From Acanthopleuribacter pedis (GTDB lineage: Bacteria; Acidobacteriota; Holophagae; Acanthopleuribacterales; Acanthopleuribacteraceae), in the NCBI RefSeq assembly GCF_017377855.1, contig NZ_JAFREP010000007.1, positions 1 to 64,000 on the forward strand: 64,000 nt of DNA, in the 5' to 3' direction. Within the stretch, counting starts at the first letter, position 1. Each line of letters starts with the position of its first letter. Below the pieces are notes generated by a model. The model was not told the origin of the DNA and did not search any database. It worked only from the letters and a program-made list of their open reading frames with translations. The position numbers and the translations under genes were made by a program. Below, one piece after another: positions 8,845 through 18,078 of this stretch.

Positions 8845-9323
8845 GCGTTTTTTTTGAAGAAAACGTGCTTTTGTTGAGCGTTATGCTCCTAAGGTGTTCT
8901 TGACAATAGGTTTATTTGTATGACGCAAGTTGGCGAAAGTTGATGTCGGTGTCCTTGCTCATGAAAAAACGGCTTTTGCATGTTTTTTCCTGATTGTCGG
9001 TGACCCTGGCGGTTGTGATGCAAATTCCCATTTGTTCACTTTTTCCTGCGCCACGGATCTTGATATCTGGTAGACTGCATGAAAATGCTTGTAAAGGCGT
9101 AGACTTACACCTAAAGCGGCTGTGAAACAGACTGCGCTGTTTGGAGCCACTCGCGTCCCTATGGGCATTTGCCGGCGTTTTCGCCCGGCTGTTCGTTCCT
9201 ACCGGTTTGTCCGGGTCCTTGGAGAAGGTTGAACGCGGTCGGCGAACCGTGCCTTTTCCTTCCGATGGTTATTTTTTTCACCCCAGGTGAGGTGAGGTGT
9301 GGTGAGGGGTTGGGTAGTCCAGT
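8845..9323. other. Divergent intergenic region between ilv leader and hybrid kinase
   Basis: An AT-richer stretch holding the control regions of two divergent units. No coding frame is credible. A TTGACA occurs on the plus strand at 8900-8905 without a good -10 at the right spacing. Just ahead of the kinase start lies a GGTGAG-type repeat (about 9284-9310) that may include its SD. Confidence 0.5.
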
Positions 9324-11942
9324 ATGAGTACCGATAACTTAGATCAAAGTGCATCTTCTCCCCAAGAACTTGATCTGGAAGCCAAACCGGCACGCATTTT
9401 GGTTGTCGATGACGAGCCGGATCTGGAAGTTCTGTTCCGCCAGATGTTTCGCAAAGAAACGCGCAATAAGATTTTTTCGTTCACCTTTGTCTACAACGGC
9501 CGTCAGGCGCTGGACAAGTTAGACGAAGACGACCAGTTCGATCTGGTCCTCAGCGATATACGCATGCCCGACATGGACGGGCTGACGCTGCTCTCCAAAA
9601 TACGCCAGCGTTTTCCATTGCTGGCGACCGTGATGGTGACTGCCTACGGCGACATGGTGAACATTCGCAAGGCCATGAACGGCGGCGCTTTTGATTTCAT
9701 CAGCAAACCCATCCAGTACGCCGATTTAAAGGCGACCATTCAAAAAACCCTGAAGTACGTCCATGAATTACGCGACTTACACCGCCACCGTTTGGAAGAA
9801 GAGCGTGCCCGCGAGCGCATGGTCACCGAGCTGCGCAAGGTCAACGACCTGAAAGACGCCTTTTTGGCCAACACCTCCCATGAATTGCGTACGCCCCTCA
9901 ACGGGATCATCGGTTTGGTTGAAAGCCTGTTGCGTGGTTCCGGCGGCGATTTCAGCAGCGAGGCCCGCCGGAATTTGCAGGTGGTGCTTTACAGCGGCCA
10001 GCGTTTGGCCCAACTGATTAACGATTTGCTGGACTTCTCACGACTGCGCAAAAACGAGCTGTCCCTTTACCTCAAGCCAATCAGCCCTTTTGCGCTGGTA
10101 GATTTGGTTTTAAGCATTATGGAACCCCTGGTTGGCGACAGAGACCTGAGCTTGGTCAATGAATTGCCCAAGGGGATTGCCGCGGTGCGCGTTGACGAGT
10201 ACCGCATCCAGCAGGTTCTTATTAACTTGATCGGGAACGCCGTCAAGTTTTCCGAGCAGGGGCGGGTGACCGTTTCCGCCATGGTCGAGGACGATTGGAT
10301 GCGCATCAGCGTCTCCGATCAAGGGCCCGGCATTCCCGAGGAAAGGCAGGCCGATATTTTCGAACCCTTCCAACAGGGCGACGGTTCGGCCCAGCGTGAT
10401 TTTGGTGGGACCGGTTTGGGACTCAGCATTTCACGTGACATTGTGACCAAACACGGCGGCGAAATCGGGCTGCGTTCCAAGCTCGGCGAAGGTTCCCAGT
10501 TTTGGTTCAAAGTGCCGCTTGCCGGCGAAGACGCACAACCGCTCGAAGGTTTTGAAATCGCGCTGTCCAAGCCGGTCGATCTGGTGGGGGCGCCCGAAGA
10601 ATTTATGGAATCGGCCGATCCCGCGGTGTCGACCGCCCCCGTCGGTGAAACCCTGAACCGCCGTTTGGCCGGCCTTCAAACCGATAACTATCAAATACTT
10701 GCCGTCGACGACGACGCGGTTAACCTGCAAGTGCTCGAGCAGCATCTCGCCGGGTTCCAGGTGACCAAGGTGTCCCGTGGTGCCGAGGCCGTTGAACTCA
10801 TTGAAGACGGCAACATGTTTGACCTGGTGTTGCTCGACGTGATGATGCCGCAAATGAGCGGCATTGAGGTATGTCAACGGATTCGCGAGGTCTACGGACC
10901 CCACGAGTTGCCGGTGCTGTTAATTACCGCCAAAAACCAGGTTGCCGACCTCGTAGCCGGACTGGAAGCCGGTGCCAACGATTATCTGACCAAACCGATT
11001 TCGGCCACCGAGTTGATTGCTCGCGTGCATACCCATCTTCAGTTGTTGATTACTACCCGCCAGTTGCGGTCCGCCCAAGAAGAGGCGCGCACCAATGCCC
11101 GTGCCGCCGGTAAAGCCAAATTTGCCACCTCGGTGCTGCACAACATCGGCAACATTCTCAACAGCATGAACGTGTCTATGAAAAACATCGGTCGCGTCGT
11201 CAACGGATCGCGGGTCGACGGCCTCCACAAGGCCAACCGCATTCTCGATGAGAACAGCGGCAACCTGCCCGAATTTTTTGCCAACGACGAAAAAGGCGAA
11301 CAACTGCTTCAGTACTATCGCCACCTCGGGAACCTGTTGCAAAAAGAGAACGACGATGTGGTGGAAGAGCTGGACAACGCCGAGAAGAAAATTGGCTTGA
11401 TGAAAGACATCATCGAAACCCAGCAGTATTACTCAAAAGAAAAGAAAAGCCTGACCACGGTGAACCTCGACATTGCCGTCGAGGAGAGTTTGGCCGTCCA
11501 AAAAGATTTGATCGACGAACGCGGTGTCAAACTGCAGGTCGATTTCAAATGCGACATTCCGATCATGGCGCACCAGGCGGTTTTGGTTCACGTTTTGGTG
11601 AACCTGATCAAAAACGCCGTCGAGGCCATGGACGCGGTCGAGGAGCGGCGCCTGCTGATTGAAACCGGTACCCGCGACGAGGATGTGCCTTTCTTCCGCA
11701 TCACCGACAGCGGCGAAGGCATCGTCAATACCGAAGAAATTTTCCAACACGGTTTCACTACCAAAAAGTACGGCCACGGCTACGGCTTGCACTACTGCAT
11801 GAAAGCCGTCGAGTCGATGAATGGTGAGATGAAGGTGGCCAGCGAAGGCAAAGGCAAAGGGGCCACCTTTGAGTTGGCGTTTAAGCCCTTTCTTGGCGGC
11901 GATTTACGCCACGACGATCCTCGTTACCGTTCCAGTAACTAA
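9324..11942 (+). CDS. Soluble double hybrid histidine kinase, REC-HK-REC-HK
   Basis: 872 residues, no membrane segment or signal peptide. Order: REC1 (about 23-140, VLSDIRMPD, Asp78), a coiled linker, DHp with SHELRTPLNG (His186), HATPase (NLIGNAVKF, DQGPGIP, GGTGLGLSIS), REC2 (about 455-570, LLDVMMPQMSG, Asp505; KPIS), then a second kinase core with an unusual H-box VLHNIGNILNS (His606) and its own ATPase (NLIKNAVEAMD, DSGEGI, GHGYGLH). REC2 and its flanks closely resemble those of the 29206-34386 protein (both have AKNQV-DLVA, ND-Y and TKPI), suggesting paralogy. No output domain is present, so signalling must pass to a separate regulator. The start ATG follows a G-rich stretch rather than a clean SD. 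Confidence 0.93.
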   Translation: MSTDNLDQSASSPQELDLEAKPARILVVDDEPDLEVLFRQMFRKETRNKIFSFTFVYNGRQALDKLDEDDQFDLVLSDIRMPDMDGLTLLSKIRQRFPLLATVMVTAYGDMVNIRKAMNGGAFDFISKPIQYADLKATIQKTLKYVHELRDLHRHRLEEERARERMVTELRKVNDLKDAFLANTSHELRTPLNGIIGLVESLLRGSGGDFSSEARRNLQVVLYSGQRLAQLINDLLDFSRLRKNELSLYLKPISPFALVDLVLSIMEPLVGDRDLSLVNELPKGIAAVRVDEYRIQQVLINLIGNAVKFSEQGRVTVSAMVEDDWMRISVSDQGPGIPEERQADIFEPFQQGDGSAQRDFGGTGLGLSISRDIVTKHGGEIGLRSKLGEGSQFWFKVPLAGEDAQPLEGFEIALSKPVDLVGAPEEFMESADPAVSTAPVGETLNRRLAGLQTDNYQILAVDDDAVNLQVLEQHLAGFQVTKVSRGAEAVELIEDGNMFDLVLLDVMMPQMSGIEVCQRIREVYGPHELPVLLITAKNQVADLVAGLEAGANDYLTKPISATELIARVHTHLQLLITTRQLRSAQEEARTNARAAGKAKFATSVLHNIGNILNSMNVSMKNIGRVVNGSRVDGLHKANRILDENSGNLPEFFANDEKGEQLLQYYRHLGNLLQKENDDVVEELDNAEKKIGLMKDIIETQQYYSKEKKSLTTVNLDIAVEESLAVQKDLIDERGVKLQVDFKCDIPIMAHQAVLVHVLVNLIKNAVEAMDAVEERRLLIETGTRDEDVPFFRITDSGEGIVNTEEIFQHGFTTKKYGHGYGLHYCMKAVESMNGEMKVASEGKGKGATFELAFKPFLGGDLRHDDPRYRSSN

Positions 11943-11978
11943 GCAGCGGGCGGCTGTTGCGCCGCGATAGGGTGCCCT

Positions 11979-12074
11979 GGCCGGGCATGGTTCACGATGG
12001 GCATCGGCAGGGCCGGGCGGGGTTCACGATGGGCATCGGCAGGGCCGGGCATGGTTCACGATGGGCATCCGTTA
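11979..12074. repeat. Three tandem copies of a 32-bp unit
   Basis: Units begin at 11979, 12011 and 12043 with the consensus GGCCGGGCATGGTTCACGAT and then GGGCATCGGCAG. The second unit has one small change and the third decays at its end. It lies directly behind the hybrid kinase. The period is the same as in the array at 12574-12765, though the units differ. Confidence 0.8.
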
Positions 12075-12259
12075 GGGCAAGCGGGGTAGGTGATGGAAAT
12101 CGGTATGGATGGGCGATGATCCGGCGCCACCTGAAGGGTGCGCACATCGCCATCCGCGGGCCATGGTTTTATGCGATGCGAGGCGACGCCTCGCCACCCT
12201 GGACGCCCCCTGAAGGGGGGCACTATGTTAGCCCCGGGTTAGGCCATTGAAAATGGGCT

Positions 12260-12482
12260 AACCCTGGGTGCTTGGGGTTCCCTTTTCGTAAACCCCGACG
12301 GGGTTGGCATACGACATTTTACGAAACGTGGATCCTGTCGTGTTGGTTGTGGCGAAACCGCATGGATCACGAGGGGTCGTGTTGGGATACGGATCGGCCG
12401 TGCATTCTCGGTTTTTTTTTCGTTGGGATGCCAACCCCGGTGGGGTTTACCGTTCGTGAACCCCCGGGGACCCTGGGTAACG
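12260..12482. repeat. MITE-like element with long imperfect terminal inverted repeats
   Basis: The left arm (about 12260-12312, including GTAAACCCCGACGGGGTTGG) matches the reverse complement of the right arm (about 12425-12482, including CCAACCCCGGTGGGGTTTAC) over roughly 50 bases with scattered mismatches. The ~110-base centre has no coding frame. Non-coding and strongly foldable; MITE or large REP-like element is inferred from structure only. Confidence 0.6.
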
Positions 12483-12573
12483 CCGCCGGCGTAACCGGAA
12501 GTGGTTCGCCTAGGGCTCACGTTTTAAATTTGGTGTGGTCCTCACGTGGCGGTGTGCCTACCCCCGTGGGGTA

Positions 12574-12765
12574 GGCCGGGTGGGCACCCACACGAAGAGG
12601 GCGTCGGCCGGGTGGGCACCCACACGAAGCGGGCGTCGGCCGGGTGGGCACCCACGCGAAGCGGGCGTCGGCCGGGTGGGCAGCCACACGAAGCGGGCGT
12701 CGGCCGGGTGGGCACCCACACGAAGAGGGCGTCGGCCGGGTGGGCACCCACGCGGAGAGGACAAG
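12574..12765. repeat. Six tandem copies of a 32-bp unit carrying GTGGGCACCCAC
   Basis: Units start at 12574, 12606, 12638, 12670, 12702 and 12734; consensus GGCCGGGTGGGCACCCACAC then GAAGCGGGCGTC. Each contains the palindrome GTGGG-CA-CCCAC. Copies differ at one to three positions. Period 32 is not a multiple of three, so a long ORF through it on either strand is not a protein repeat. The core palindrome recurs, with one inserted A, in the arrays at 34765-35233 and 36795-37035. Confidence 0.88.
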
Positions 12766-12804
12766 GACAGGACCTAACGCCACCCAAACAAGATGATGGT
12801 CGGA

Positions 12805-13731
12805 TCAGAGGCCGGGGAGACGACGTACCGGCGGCATGCCGCCGCCGACCATCGCCGGTCTGTCCGTGTAGGCGTCGATTAAGTGCCATTCCGCGTGGGT
12901 TAGCGTGACGTCCAAACCTTTTTTGAGCAGGATCCAAAGCTGGTGCAGGACCACCAGAAGCCAACCGTCGTGGGGCAGGAAGGGGCGTAGTTCGAACAGG
13001 CTGAACCCCAACAATGCGTACGCGGTCCCAAAAATGAGCAGGAAGCCCAGCACCGCGCGGAACTTGGCGAAGCAAAAAACCAGCGCCGCCGCCAAACTCG
13101 CGAGACTGGAGCGATGCGGATTGCGCACCATGTGCAGGCGCGCCAAGGCGAAGAGCTGCTTGAGGGCGAATCCCGCCAAAACCAGGACCGCCAGGCGGAG
13201 TTGGAGCGCCAAACCGCCGAGTTGGTCGTCCGGGTTCGCGCCGTAGATCAGCGTTAAGATGCTTTCTAAGGTGATCATGGCGATAGGGATCAGGGCCGCG
13301 AAGGGGAGCATCCACAGGGCGAGGATTGCGAAACGCGGCAAAAACGCAAAACCCGCGCGACGGAACAGGGCCGGCTGATCACCGCGTCCGCGCGCGACCA
13401 CCACCGCCACGCCGCCCGCCAAATACAGGTTCCCAACCAAGGCGAGGGCACCACAACCGATCAACCACACCATCGCCAATTGAAAACCGCCCGCCTCGGC
13501 GGCCCCGATCTCGATGAGGTGATGGCCGTTCATCAGACCACCCGGCAAGGCGTCGATCAGCGACCTTTCCGCGTGACGGTTAAACAGAAACCAAAAGGGA
13601 TAGAGGCTGATCAGGGATGCAAACAGTTGGAACAGGTACAGCGCAAGCACGGTTCCTGGATAGCGATGGGCCTGGCGCAAGCCGTGTTCGACGGCGTGGA
13701 GAAAACGGGGTTTGGTCATGAAGGATCCCAT
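12805..13731 (-). CDS. Multi-pass membrane protein of unknown function
   Basis: About 304-308 residues with roughly six hydrophobic segments (for example LALYLFQLFASLISLYPFWF near the N-terminus, a Gly/Ala-rich segment LIGCGALALVGNLYLAGGVA, and ILALWMLPFAALIPIAMI). No family was recognised. It follows the M1-like peptidase gene by 12 bp on the same strand, so the two are probably co-transcribed. Two in-frame ATGs (13731 and 13719) are possible and neither has a good SD; coupling to the upstream stop may help. The C-terminal ~25 residues are soluble and Pro/Gly/Arg-rich. A carrier or assembly role with the peptidase is only a guess. Confidence 0.75.
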   Translation of the reverse strand: MGSFMTKPRFLHAVEHGLRQAHRYPGTVLALYLFQLFASLISLYPFWFLFNRHAERSLIDALPGGLMNGHHLIEIGAAEAGGFQLAMVWLIGCGALALVGNLYLAGGVAVVVARGRGDQPALFRRAGFAFLPRFAILALWMLPFAALIPIAMITLESILTLIYGANPDDQLGGLALQLRLAVLVLAGFALKQLFALARLHMVRNPHRSSLASLAAALVFCFAKFRAVLGFLLIFGTAYALLGFSLFELRPFLPHDGWLLVVLHQLWILLKKGLDVTLTHAEWHLIDAYTDRPAMVGGGMPPVRRLPGL

Positions 13732-13743
13732 CCAAAGAATTGA

Positions 13744-15732
13744 CTAAAGCGCAAACAGTTCTAGGAGCCATTGAAAGCGACCGAACCAGCGTGACGCCAG
13801 TTGATCGCTTGCCGCGCCGGAAGCTTCCAGGCGGCGGCTGTTGTTGGTGAAGTTAACGTCGAGCAAGATGGTGTATTCGGGATCGACCTGGGCGGAAACC
13901 AGGCGGCTCGGCGCGTCAAAGCGCAGTTGATGCCAGGCGTCGCGTCCGTCCCACTGCTCGCGGCGGCAGCCGCCGTCTTCGAAGCACAATTCGATTTCGA
14001 CCGGGAACACAAAGGTACCTAAGCGACGCAGATCCACTTGGTTGCTGAACAAGGGGCTGTCTTCGCCGGAGTTCGTGACGTCGCGCCCGTGATGCGAGGT
14101 TTTGCGCGATGACCGCACACCGGTGACCGCGTAATCCAACGTGCCGTTTTCATGCATCAACTGTTCGAAGAACGGATTGAGGTTGCGGCCCGAAACCACA
14201 TTGGCGATGACGATAAAGTCTTGGGCACGCGGCTGTTTGAAACGGTACTGCTTGACGTAGGTGCGCAGGATTTTGTCAAAGGTTTCGCGGCCAAGTACCC
14301 GTTCAAGCGTGCCCAGCGCCAACGCCGGTTTGGAATAACTGTTGACCCCGTAAGAGCCGTAATTCATGAATTCCCAGCTCTTTTTCGCCATGGCGTCGCG
14401 TTCGCCGGTTGCGGCCAAATTCGCGCGGTTGAGGTGGCGGTCCGAAAATTTGAAATCGGCAAGTTCGAGGATGCCGGTCTCCGTGCCGAACAGCGATTCG
14501 GAGAGTCGCCCCTCCACGTAAGAAGTGAAACCTTCGTCCAGCCAGGGCTCCTCGAACTCGTTGGTTGCGACCAATAAATAAAAGTACTGATGGGCGAATT
14601 CGTGGATGAGCGTGGCTTCCATCAACCGAACCGCCTTGGGCAAACCGCGCCGGGTGCCGACCGTGAACAGGGTTGGGTACTCCATGCCGCCGGTTTCCCG
14701 CGCGCGCGGATGGGGATCGACCACGGTTAGCGTGTCGTAGGGGTATTCACCCAGCAATTCTTGACCCGCGCGCAACGCGTGGCGGGTGGCGACCATGTGG
14801 CGTTCGATTTGACCGCGGTGTTGCGGTTGGATCAGCAGGCGCACCGCGACATCGTCAACCTGTTCTTCGTGGACCACGAAATCGGGACTGGTGGTCCAGG
14901 CGAAATCGTGAACATCCTCGGCCCGGTAGCGATAGGTCAGGCTGCCGTCCTCGTTTTGATCGGGTGGACCACCGCGACCCGTGGCGCCGAGGTGGTAGTT
15001 GGCGGGCACCGTCATGGCGACATCGTAGACCCCGAAATCGGCAAAAAACTCGCTGAACGGATGGAATTGGTGGCAGTTCCAAAGCCCGTCCTGCCAGACG
15101 CCGATTTTCGGAAACCACTGGGCTACAAAAAAATAATCGGCCCCGGCGCCCGTGCGGGCAATCGGCGGATCGGGCAGGGTTGCCTCGAATTCAAAATACA
15201 CCCAAATCGAGGCCCCCGCGGGCAGGGCGTTTGGCAGCGTTAACTGCATTACCGTTTGATCGTGGATGTTGCCGTCGTCCGGCCAAATGAACCGCTGCTG
15301 ATCGGTGACGTCGACCAGGGTCGCCGCATCCGGCGGCTGCTCAAAGCGGTTGGCGTCCGGGCGAATTTCTTCACTGACCGCATCGTTCATTTCGATTCGT
15401 GACCGTGCAGGCGGTTGCAGCTTAATGGTTTGAATGTCGAGTGCACCCCAGATGCGGTCAAACGGCCGGGCGTCACCGGGATTATTGCGCAAAAAGGTCG
15501 ACTGGGTGTGGCGAAAGGCGTTGAGGTACAGATGAAACTGAAGGTCCGCCACCGGGTGACGGCTTTGGTTGTGCCACAACAGGTATTGGCTTGCGACGAC
15601 CTTGCGTTCTTGCGGGTGGAGGCGGGCTTCGATGCGGTAATTGGCAATGCGTGGGCTGAGTGGTTCCGTGCTAAAGGCAAGCGGCTGGAGCAAACAGAGG
15701 AGCCACAGCCATGGGCCGAAATGGGTGTTCAT
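13744..15732 (-). CDS. Secreted M1-family-like metallopeptidase
   Basis: 662 residues with a signal peptide (WLWLLCLLQPLAFS). A β-sandwich N-terminal region precedes a gluzincin domain with the zinc site HEFAHQYF (His377, Glu378, His381) and the third ligand Glu400 in WLDEGFTSYVE, the HExxH-x18-E spacing of family M1. The exopeptidase motif that is GxMEN in aminopeptidases reads GGMEYP (residues 348-353), as in bacterial M1 proteins of uncertain specificity. Start ATG 15732 has SD AGGAA. It is followed 12 bp later by the membrane protein at 12805-13731. Substrate unknown. Confidence 0.88.
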   Translation of the reverse strand: MNTHFGPWLWLLCLLQPLAFSTEPLSPRIANYRIEARLHPQERKVVASQYLLWHNQSRHPVADLQFHLYLNAFRHTQSTFLRNNPGDARPFDRIWGALDIQTIKLQPPARSRIEMNDAVSEEIRPDANRFEQPPDAATLVDVTDQQRFIWPDDGNIHDQTVMQLTLPNALPAGASIWVYFEFEATLPDPPIARTGAGADYFFVAQWFPKIGVWQDGLWNCHQFHPFSEFFADFGVYDVAMTVPANYHLGATGRGGPPDQNEDGSLTYRYRAEDVHDFAWTTSPDFVVHEEQVDDVAVRLLIQPQHRGQIERHMVATRHALRAGQELLGEYPYDTLTVVDPHPRARETGGMEYPTLFTVGTRRGLPKAVRLMEATLIHEFAHQYFYLLVATNEFEEPWLDEGFTSYVEGRLSESLFGTETGILELADFKFSDRHLNRANLAATGERDAMAKKSWEFMNYGSYGVNSYSKPALALGTLERVLGRETFDKILRTYVKQYRFKQPRAQDFIVIANVVSGRNLNPFFEQLMHENGTLDYAVTGVRSSRKTSHHGRDVTNSGEDSPLFSNQVDLRRLGTFVFPVEIELCFEDGGCRREQWDGRDAWHQLRFDAPSRLVSAQVDPEYTILLDVNFTNNSRRLEASGAASDQLASRWFGRFQWLLELFAL

Positions 15733-15837
15733 CGTGTTTCCTAATCAAGGGGACCGTTGTTCAATAAACCATTCAGTTTAAGGTAGTCGCCGATGATTTG
15801 GAAGTTTCGCCCGGCGAAAAGGTTCCCGCGTAGACAG

Positions 15838-15870
15838 AAAAAGCCGCCGACGTTTTGAGGCGCCGGCGGC
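15838..15870 (-). terminator. Intrinsic terminator behind the DUF4785-like gene
   Basis: GCCGCCG (15843-15849) pairs with CGGCGGC (15864-15870), and the minus strand continues into TTTTT (15842-15838). It closes the lipase/DUF4785 unit and separates it from the M1-like gene. Confidence 0.75.
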
Positions 15871-15947
15871 AAAGGGGATGTCCTCACCGCGGCAACCGAG
15901 GGTTGGGTTTACCGCGAGGTGGAGGATCGCTTGTGAAGATCGTGGCC

Positions 15948-17222
15948 TTATTCCGCGCCGGGATCGAAGCGTAGCCCGACCCGTTGGCGGTGCAACAAGC
16001 TGCCGCGGTCCTGGTGAACCAAACGCAGATCGCGCAACTCATAAGGCGCGCCCGCGTCCACATCGGCGGGCAGTTCAAACTGCAAGTCGAGGCGGTGCTC
16101 ACCCTTGGGCAGCAGGTCGGCGACATGGGCGACCGAAACGGGGACCATCTCACCGGCGGCATCCGTGGCGAAGAGCACCGCGCGCGCTTCGAAGCGACCA
16201 GTAACCGCTGTTTCGACAGCAAGATCCGCGATGACCTGGGTCTCGGTTTGATCGAAGGCCACGTGACCCCCGAACCGGGCACCCGCTTCACTGATCGCAA
16301 CACCCACGTGGGCGTCGCGGCGAATCAAGGTGTCACCGTGGAGACCCGCCGCCTGAACGTCCACGCGCCAGAGGGCTTTGTGCTGAGACAGGGTTTTCGG
16401 CAGTTGTGCCGCGGCGCTTGAGCCGTCGGCGCTAAAGGTCAACGGGAAACGACGTCCGTCGGGGCTGATCAGGTGGCCCTGCATGGATTCCGTGGCGATC
16501 TTGCCCATGTCGGAAACCCAGCCGGTGTTAATCCGCAAGGTTTCACCCGCGAAATAAGTGTCGCGTTCCGTTTGCAGGCGCAAAGCCGCGCCGGCGTGTT
16601 TTTCGAAGACCTGGATCACATAGGTGCGTTCCCGGCTTTGGTCCACATTCTGTGCGAAGAGGTGAACCGATTGGTGACCGACCTCGTGGGCCAATTTGAA
16701 CATGGTGGTCGCCGGTGCAAAGCGCTTTTTGTGGGCGCGCTGGAGATCCTCGGCCGCGGCGGGCATGTCGACACCCTCGGTGCCGTGGTAAAGCGTCCCG
16801 TTGCGGTCCACCAAAATCAGGTCTTGGGGCTGGATCGCGTGGTTGACGTTTACTTTGCCGTCAACGGCTTGGGGCGAAATTTTGATCAAGGGACGCGAGC
16901 TTTCCAGCGGCAGGGCGATGCCTTTTTCGAAATCGCTGCTGCTCACCACCAAGCGGTAAGCCTTGCTTTGCGCCTGATAGCTCTCGTAATCGAGGTTCAG
17001 TTGTTTGGCCGGGTCCAAGGCCCAACTGAAGTGAATGCGGTCCTGGGCCGTGGGGGGAAGTTGGGGGGTGGTTTTTAGGGATTGCGCCTGAATGACGGTT
17101 GCGCCAAAATCACCTGCTTCCGGCGGCATTAAAGCGCCCTCGTCGGCACCCATGGCGAAACTCATGCCCAAGAGAACGGAAGAACCCAAGCGAAGCCATT
17201 GTTTTACACGTTGGTTTTTCAT
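15948..17222 (-). CDS. Exported protein resembling DUF4785
   Basis: 424 residues with a signal peptide (LGSSVLLGMSFAMGADEG). The layout, with an N-terminal conserved block, a central part (ALRLQTERDTYFAGETLRIN) and a C-terminal β-sandwich (ATDAAGEMVPV, GEHRLDLQFELP), resembles DUF4785 proteins, which are found in γ-proteobacteria and are of unknown function. The start ATG 17222 has a strong SD (AGGAGG). It lies only 10 bp behind the lipase-like gene, so the two are co-transcribed and a terminator follows. The close pairing suggests a chaperone-like or accessory role for the lipase, but this is inference. Confidence 0.72.
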   Translation of the reverse strand: MKNQRVKQWLRLGSSVLLGMSFAMGADEGALMPPEAGDFGATVIQAQSLKTTPQLPPTAQDRIHFSWALDPAKQLNLDYESYQAQSKAYRLVVSSSDFEKGIALPLESSRPLIKISPQAVDGKVNVNHAIQPQDLILVDRNGTLYHGTEGVDMPAAAEDLQRAHKKRFAPATTMFKLAHEVGHQSVHLFAQNVDQSRERTYVIQVFEKHAGAALRLQTERDTYFAGETLRINTGWVSDMGKIATESMQGHLISPDGRRFPLTFSADGSSAAAQLPKTLSQHKALWRVDVQAAGLHGDTLIRRDAHVGVAISEAGARFGGHVAFDQTETQVIADLAVETAVTGRFEARAVLFATDAAGEMVPVSVAHVADLLPKGEHRLDLQFELPADVDAGAPYELRDLRLVHQDRGSLLHRQRVGLRFDPGAE

Positions 17223-17232
17223 GATGGGCCTC

Positions 17233-18078
17233 CTATAAATCGTTGCGCAGGACGACGTCGAGGCCGAAGCACTTGCGTCTGCTCTGGTTGTGGCTTAAGG
17301 GTTCGTTCGAAAGCTGGGTGTCGTAAAACCAGACCTGGCCGGCGCCGGCTTGGCTGCTGCAGTTCAGGAAACCGTCGGAGCAGTTGTCCAACCACTCTTG
17401 GGTGACCTCGAGGCCGAGGTTCAGGGTGTAACCACCGCAGTAGCTATCACCGTCGAAAGGCGAGGATTCAACATCGCTGCCGACCACGTTGTAGAAACCG
17501 ACGGGCAGGCCGGGGCGGCCGTTGGTGCCGTAGAGGTTGTTGGCGTTGTAGTGCGCCATCCAGCTTACCTGCTGCTGTTTGACCGCATCCGAGGCGTAAC
17601 CGAGCAACCAGCCGACGGCGATCTCGAACACGTTGCCGTTGGTGGCGGCGTCGGCAAGCGGCGTGCCCAGGCTGGATGCCGCGAGGGCGTTAACCCAGCG
17701 GATTTTGCTAATGATTTGAGGATAGCGGCTGTCGAAGGTCGGGTTGGACAAAATCCACCGCATGACATTGCCGCCGTTGGAGTGGGTGATTACCACCAGA
17801 TCGGTGATGCCGCGGTTGTTAATGAAGCTCAAGAGTTGGTCGGCCAAGCAGCCCGCGGCGGCGCTATCCCACATGAACTGCTCGAAATCGCAATTAATCA
17901 CCGTGTAGTTGCTGCTGTTGGGTAAGCCTTGACGAACCGAATCGACCATTTCGCGGGTCCAGTAGTCGTTGCGTGCATCGGTTTGTTTGCCCGTCCCGTG
18001 GACGAAGGCGACGCCGGTATTGGCGAAGAGCAAGGCGGGTGTGGTCAAAAGGAAACAGAACCCTAATATGCGTGACAT
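17233..18078 (-). CDS. Secreted alpha/beta-hydrolase, lipase-like
   Basis: 281 residues from ATG 18078 (SD GGAG), with signal peptide ILGFCFLLTTPALLFA. The oxyanion motif FVHGTGK (residues 27-30) and the nucleophile motif THSNGGN (Ser100) are typical of triacylglycerol-lipase-like hydrolases; the usual GxSxG is a HSNGG variant. Four or more cysteines (for example in NCDF, AAGC, YCGG, DNCSD) suggest disulphides in a periplasmic or secreted enzyme. Upstream codons in the same frame (to 18147) lack a signal sequence and SD and were excluded. It is followed 10 bp later by the DUF4785-like gene. Confidence 0.82.
   Translation of the reverse strand: MSRILGFCFLLTTPALLFANTGVAFVHGTGKQTDARNDYWTREMVDSVRQGLPNSSNYTVINCDFEQFMWDSAAAGCLADQLLSFINNRGITDLVVITHSNGGNVMRWILSNPTFDSRYPQIISKIRWVNALAASSLGTPLADAATNGNVFEIAVGWLLGYASDAVKQQQVSWMAHYNANNLYGTNGRPGLPVGFYNVVGSDVESSPFDGDSYCGGYTLNLGLEVTQEWLDNCSDGFLNCSSQAGAGQVWFYDTQLSNEPLSHNQSRRKCFGLDVVLRNDL

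Noticed and set aside
8900..8928. TTGACA as a promoter for the hybrid kinase
   Set aside because: No -10-like hexamer at 16-18 bases; the nearest AT-rich block is only 13 bases away.
12574..12765. CRISPR array
   Set aside because: Units follow each other directly with no unique spacers, and no cas genes lie in the window.
12542..13315. Minus-strand open frame of 257 codons with repeated GCPPGRRPLRV peptide units
   Set aside because: It runs through the 32-bp DNA array, whose period is not a multiple of three, and then antisense or out of frame within the membrane protein gene; no SD or domain.
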